Source: Stenotrophomonas rhizophila
Lineage (GTDB): Bacteria > Pseudomonadota > Gammaproteobacteria > Xanthomonadales > Xanthomonadaceae
Length of the DNA stretch: 64,000 nt
Assembly (NCBI RefSeq): GCF_000661955.1
Contig: NZ_CP007597.1
Coordinates: forward strand, 2,962,283-3,026,282
Reading direction: 5' to 3'
The notes beneath the pieces were generated by a model. It saw nothing but the letters and a program-made list of their open reading frames with translations. It was not told the DNA's origin and did not search any database. Every line of letters starts with the position of its first letter. The stretch's first letter is position 1. Shown piece by piece: positions 60,577 through 64,000 of the stretch. The position numbers and the translations under genes are program-made.

Positions 60577-61374
60577 GTGGCCGACGCCCCCATCGCCCCC
60601 GCCCCTATCGACGTTGCCGATGACGGTGCCATCCGCACCGTGACCGTGAACCGGCCGGACAAGCTCAATGCCCTCAACCGCGCCACGCTGGAGGCCCTGG
60701 ATGCGGCGTTTGCCGCGGCCGCTGCCGATCCGGCGGTCCGCGTGGTGGTGCTGACCGGCGCCGGTCCCAAGGCCTTCGTGGCCGGCGCGGATATCGCGGA
60801 AATGAACGGATTGAGCCCGGTTCAGGGACGTGACTTCTCGCTGCTGGGCCAGCAATTGATGCGCCGCATCGAGCGGATGCCCAAGCCGGTCCTGGCCCGG
60901 ATCAACGGATTTGCGCTGGGCGGCGGCCTGGAACTGGCGATGGCCTGCCACCTGCGCATCGCCGCGGACACCGCCAAGGTGGGGCAGCCCGAGATCAACC
61001 TGGGGCTGATTCCCGGCTTCGGCGGCAGCCAGCGCCTGCTGCGCCTGTGCGGCCGCGCTGCTGCGTTGGAGCTCTGCCTGCTGGGCACGCCGATCGCCGC
61101 CGCGCGCGCCCTGCACTTGGGTATCGTCAATGAAGTGGTGGCTGCCGATGCGCTCGACGCGCGCGTGGCCGAGCTTGCGTTGCAGCTGGCCAAGGCCGCG
61201 CCGCTGGCGTTGCGCGGCATCCTCGATGCGATCCACGTGGGCGGCGAATGCGCGCTGGGCGAAGGCTTGGAGTACGAAAGCGCGCAGTTCGGGCTGATGT
61301 TCGCCACCGAGGACATGCGCGAAGGCACCGCCGCGTTCCTTGCCCGGCGCCCGCCGGTGTTCCAGAACCGCTGA
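60577..61374 (+). CDS. Enoyl-CoA hydratase/isomerase family protein
   Basis: A 265-residue crotonase-fold enzyme: NRPDKLNALNRATLEALDAA, the oxyanion segment FVAGADIAEM near residue 68, FALGGGLELAMACHLRIAA near 112, and the acidic residues in GQPEINLGLIPGFGGSQRL near 138. Both active-site glutamates (GGGLE, GQPE) of classical enoyl-CoA hydratase are present, so it should hydrate enoyl-CoAs in fatty acid or related breakdown. Starts at GTG 60577. The downstream ORF and nth follow closely. Confidence 0.9.
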   Translation: MADAPIAPAPIDVADDGAIRTVTVNRPDKLNALNRATLEALDAAFAAAAADPAVRVVVLTGAGPKAFVAGADIAEMNGLSPVQGRDFSLLGQQLMRRIERMPKPVLARINGFALGGGLELAMACHLRIAADTAKVGQPEINLGLIPGFGGSQRLLRLCGRAAALELCLLGTPIAAARALHLGIVNEVVAADALDARVAELALQLAKAAPLALRGILDAIHVGGECALGEGLEYESAQFGLMFATEDMREGTAAFLARRPPVFQNR

Positions 61375-61377
61375 GCC

Positions 61378-61737
61378 ATGCACGCCGCACCTGCCCTGCC
61401 CGCCCGCCTGCTGTTGCTGGTGCTCGATGACGACCTGGACGCTGCGCTGGCGGCGGGCCTGATGGACTATGTGCCCTCACCGGGCGACGCCGCACTGCTG
61501 CCGGGCCACCCGGATCTTGCCGCGCGCCTGGTGCAGGCCCAGCAGCAGCTGTACCGTGCCTGGGCCGCGCGTGCGCGCTACCAGCAGCGCACGCAGCGGC
61601 TGGCCCGCCGCGCCGCCGAACGCGAGGCGCGCCGCGCACCGCCGGCCCCCACACCCGAACTGAAACCGGCCCTGCCGCCCGCCGCCGCCGCGATCCTGGC
61701 GCGCGCGAAGGCCAAGGCTGCCGGCAAGACTTCCTGA
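61378..61737 (+). CDS. Small basic protein of unknown function before nth
   Basis: A 119-residue protein: DYVPSPGDAALLPGHPDLAARL, then AWAARARYQQRTQRLARRAAEREARRA, then a Pro/Ala stretch and ILARAKAKAAGKTS. The Arg/Ala-rich second half recalls the C-terminal tail of Xanthomonadaceae RnfB, and rnfB often lies before nth, but no Fe-S cysteines are present. It starts 3 bases after the hydratase gene and overlaps nth by 1 base (TGATG), so it is likely translated. It could be a reduced rnfB remnant or an unrelated small protein. Confidence 0.55.
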   Translation: MHAAPALPARLLLLVLDDDLDAALAAGLMDYVPSPGDAALLPGHPDLAARLVQAQQQLYRAWAARARYQQRTQRLARRAAEREARRAPPAPTPELKPALPPAAAAILARAKAKAAGKTS

Positions 61738-62426
61738 TGAGCACGATGAAGAGCACCCCGGCGGCCAAACCTGCGCCGCGCAGCGCGCGCATGCCCAAGG
61801 CCGACGTGATCGAAATGTTCACGCGCCTGCGCGAACTCAACCCGCACCCGAAGACCGAACTGGAGTACAGCTCGCCGTTCGAACTGCTGGTGGCCGTGGC
61901 GCTGTCTGCGCAGGCCACCGACGTGGGCGTCAACAAGGCCACCCGCAAGCTGTTCCCGGTGGCCAACACGCCGCAGGCGATGCTCGCGCTGGGCGAAGAC
62001 GGCCTGAAGAAATACATCGCCACCATCGGCCTGTTCAACGCCAAGGCCAAGAACGTGATCGCCGCCTGCGCGATGCTGATCGACCAGCACGGCGGCGAGG
62101 TCCCGCGCGACCGTGCCGCGCTGGAGGCGCTGCCGGGGGTGGGCCGCAAAACCGCCAACGTGGTGCTCAACACGGCGTTCGGCGAGCCGGTGATGGCGGT
62201 GGACACCCACATTTTCCGCGTATCCAACCGCACCGGGCTGGCCCCGGGCAAGGACGTGCGCGCGGTGGAAGACCTGCTGGTGAAGGTGATCCCGGCCGAG
62301 TTCCTGCTCGATGCGCACCACTGGCTGATCCTGCACGGCCGCTACGTGTGCAAGGCGCGCAAGCCGGACTGCCCGCAATGCGTCATCCGCGACCTGTGCC
62401 GGTTCAAGCAGAAAACCGCCGCCTGA
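61737..62426 (+). CDS. nth: Endonuclease III
   Basis: A 229-residue DNA glycosylase/AP lyase of base excision repair. The helix-hairpin-helix LPGVGRKTANVVL carries the catalytic Lys (near residue 138), and AVDTHIFRVSNRTGL the catalytic Asp (near 157). The 4Fe-4S cluster loop C-x6-C-x2-C-x5-C appears as CKARKPDCPQCVIRDLC near the C-terminus. It removes oxidised pyrimidines. An N-terminal extension of about 15 residues is Ala/Lys/Pro-rich. Confidence 0.95.
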   Translation: MSTMKSTPAAKPAPRSARMPKADVIEMFTRLRELNPHPKTELEYSSPFELLVAVALSAQATDVGVNKATRKLFPVANTPQAMLALGEDGLKKYIATIGLFNAKAKNVIAACAMLIDQHGGEVPRDRAALEALPGVGRKTANVVLNTAFGEPVMAVDTHIFRVSNRTGLAPGKDVRAVEDLLVKVIPAEFLLDAHHWLILHGRYVCKARKPDCPQCVIRDLCRFKQKTAA

Positions 62427-62525
62427 GGCGGTGTCGCGACTGCCATCTGCACGCAACCCGGCGGTCATCTGCGTCGGGCATCAATGGCAACCCCTGACGG
62501 CGCCTGACCCGGGCCGGCCGTCGGT

Positions 62526-62543
62526 TTGTCTGAAACTGTCATA
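62526..62543 (+). promoter_or_regulatory. Weak Pho box candidate upstream of the OprP-like porin
   Basis: TTTGTCTGAAACTGTCAT has one good CTGTCAT half-site (62536-62542) and a poorer one 10 bases earlier, where the consensus spacing is 11. It is 65 bases before the porin ATG, an expected place for PhoB control of a phosphate porin, but the match is marginal. Confidence 0.3.
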
Positions 62544-62607
62544 TTTACGCAATCTTCACTAATTAGCCTGCGCAGCATCTTCCCACCTGCCTGCAAGGCT
62601 CCTCTCC

Positions 62608-63819
62608 ATGAAACTGCATCGCCAACTCCTGACCGCGGCTGTTGCGGCTGCGCTGTTCGTCCCGGCTGCCCACGCCGAAGTGGCCATCGATGTGATCGGC
62701 GGTTCGGAGATCACCTTCGAAGGCCTGGTCCAGGCCGACGGCAACTGGTTCGACAACGACCTGACCGACCTCAACGGCGGTGATGCCGGCAACGGCAAGG
62801 ACAGCGAGTTCGAACTGCGCCGCGCCGAACTGGTGCTCAAGGGCAAGGGCCCGGGCAACATCGAATGGGTGGTCGGCTACGACGCCAAGGCCGACAAGTT
62901 CCTGGACACCAACCTGAAGTACAAGCTGGCCGGCAACGCCAACCACTTCGTGCAGTTCGGCCAGTTCAAGCAGCCCAACAGCCTGGAAGAACTGTCCAGC
63001 ACCAAGAACAACGACTTCATTTCCAAGGCGGCCGTCACCAATACCTACGCGGTGGCCCGTCGCCTCGGTGGCGCCTACAGCATCGGTGACAACAACTGGT
63101 CGGTGACCGCCAGCGCCTTCGGCCGCGAGCTGACCCGCAACCTGGCCCACGGCAGCGGCTACGGCGCGCGTGGTACCTGGGCGCCGATCAACGACAAGGG
63201 CCAGGTGCTCCACTTCGGCCTGAGCTATGTGGACTACGACACCGACGCAGACACCCTGCGCGTGCGTGCCCGTCCCAACGCCGACCTGGCCACCGCGCGT
63301 CTGGTCGACAGCGGCAACCTGGTGGACACCGACCGCGTCAGCACGATCGGCGCCGAAGCGATGTACATCGGCGGCCCGTTCAAGGCCCAGGCCGAGTACT
63401 ACACCAGCAAGGCCAAGCGCTATACCCGCGACAACTACACCAGCGACGGCTTCTACGTCAGCGGCCTGTGGAACATCACCGGCGAGACCTGGGGCTACAA
63501 GGGCGGCACGCCGACCACCGGCCTGCCGGATGAGCCGGGCCGCGGCATGTGGCAGCTGGGCGCGCGCTACGACCACATGGATCTGAACGACGGCAACGTC
63601 AACGCCAACCCGGTGGCCGGCCGTCCGCCGATCGTCGATGGCGTGCTCGGCGGCAAGATGGATATCTGGACCGTGGGCGTGAACTACTACTGGCGCTCCA
63701 ACACCAAGTTCGCGCTGAACTACGTGATGGTGGACAGCAAGAAGTACAACTCGACCGCGCGTGCGTTCGTGAACGACGACCCGAACATCCTCGAAGCGCG
63801 CCTGCAGTTCTTCTGGTAA
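62608..63819 (+). CDS. Phosphate-selective porin (OprP/OprO family)
   Basis: A 403-residue outer-membrane porin. A signal peptide (LLTAAVAAALFVPAAHA) is followed by EVAIDVIGGSEITFEGLVQADGNWFDND. FELRRAELVLKGKGPGNIEWVVGYDAKADKF and NHFVQFGQFKQPNSLEEL are family hallmarks, and it ends in the C-terminal aromatic LEARLQFFW needed for barrel assembly. It forms an anion channel that favours phosphate or polyphosphate. A strong terminator follows. Confidence 0.92.
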   Translation: MKLHRQLLTAAVAAALFVPAAHAEVAIDVIGGSEITFEGLVQADGNWFDNDLTDLNGGDAGNGKDSEFELRRAELVLKGKGPGNIEWVVGYDAKADKFLDTNLKYKLAGNANHFVQFGQFKQPNSLEELSSTKNNDFISKAAVTNTYAVARRLGGAYSIGDNNWSVTASAFGRELTRNLAHGSGYGARGTWAPINDKGQVLHFGLSYVDYDTDADTLRVRARPNADLATARLVDSGNLVDTDRVSTIGAEAMYIGGPFKAQAEYYTSKAKRYTRDNYTSDGFYVSGLWNITGETWGYKGGTPTTGLPDEPGRGMWQLGARYDHMDLNDGNVNANPVAGRPPIVDGVLGGKMDIWTVGVNYYWRSNTKFALNYVMVDSKKYNSTARAFVNDDPNILEARLQFFW

Positions 63820-63842
63820 GCGTGGCGGTAAATGTGTGACAG

Positions 63843-63876
63843 AAAGGGCGCAGCTTGGGCTGCGCCCTTTTTTTTT
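63843..63876 (+). terminator. Rho-independent terminator of the porin gene
   Basis: A perfect 12-bp stem (AAAGGGCGCAGC / GCTGCGCCCTTT) with a TTGG loop is followed by six more T. It lies 24 bases after the porin stop. The remaining 124 bases of the window show no gene. Confidence 0.92.
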
Positions 63877-64000
63877 GGTTCTTCTCCCATCTGAGGGAAG
63901 CGTCTTGTTCCAATGGCCGTCGCAGAGTGAGCACGACGCGACGCGGGTGGCCGGGTGTGCAGGCGCCGATTGGATCGGCTTGCCTTCCGATCGGGCCGGT

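Noticed and set aside
1-64000. tRNA, rRNA, CRISPR array, complete insertion sequence, prophage or integrase gene
   Set aside because: None was found on reading the intergenic gaps and protein list; cassette 2 has direct repeats but no integrase or transposase beside it.

Overview
The window looks like a chromosomal segment of a high-GC gammaproteobacterium of the Xanthomonadaceae, most likely Stenotrophomonas. The evidence is the phoH-ybeY-corC neighbourhood, the protein families and codon use, and the many GTAG-ended palindromes that resemble the SMAG/REP repeats known from Stenotrophomonas. No tRNA, rRNA, CRISPR array, complete insertion sequence or prophage was recognised.

Layout. (1) 212-8430, minus: an orphan type VI secretion cassette, VgrG - dual-HKD phospholipase D effector (Tle5 type) - secreted putative immunity protein. 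(2) 9091-15378, plus: phoH/ybeZ, ybeY and corC interleaved with two secreted proteins of unknown function, then a DUF4105 protein and corA. (3) 15440-16170: a tandem array of palindromic repeats. (4) 16179-26278: polyamine uptake and catabolism. This holds a succinate-semialdehyde dehydrogenase, potFGHI, the puuA-like glutamylpolyamine synthetase and the puuD-like amidase on minus, and a puuB-like oxidase divergent on plus. A repeat-rich gap with two large double-hairpin elements and a GGATC array lies between the dehydrogenase and potI. (5) 26472-28567: a MASE1 membrane sensor and a small secreted protein. (6) 28842-37485: a second type VI cassette, VgrG - DUF4123 adaptor - VasX/BTH_I2691-type membrane effector - DUF6708 candidate immunity protein. 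It is bounded by 68-bp direct repeats of about 90% identity; the right-hand copy is the likely sigma-28 promoter of the next gene. (7) 37486-39358: a REC-REC-GGDEF diguanylate cyclase and a bacteriohemerythrin with an FNR-like box in front. (8) 39339-43703: an MHS-type transporter, a puuC-like aldehyde dehydrogenase and an omega-aminotransferase, so the polyamine pathway continues beyond the inserted block. (9) 43804-48629: ParB-like protein, DUF445, DUF4124, a HigBA-type toxin-antitoxin pair and a class V aminotransferase. (10) 48739-53654: Fur box, TonB-dependent siderophore receptor, DUF3649, PepSY and DUF3325 proteins, an iron-uptake operon. (11) 53753-63819: housekeeping genes (acetyltransferase, rlmKL, hydrolase, amidase, sulfurtransferase, Nudix, FKBP-like, enoyl-CoA hydratase, nth) and a phosphate-selective porin.

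How it works together: the potF-I transporter brings in polyamines. PuuA, PuuB, PuuC and PuuD convert putrescine through gamma-glutamylated intermediates to GABA, and the aminotransferase and succinate-semialdehyde dehydrogenase feed succinate to the TCA cycle. The two VgrG cassettes arm a T6SS whose structural genes are not here. The most interesting points are the promoter-duplicating repeats around cassette 2, the co-varying double-hairpin elements, and the sigma-28 and FNR-type signals on the c-di-GMP/hemerythrin pair. All functional calls come from reading protein and DNA motifs; no database search was run.
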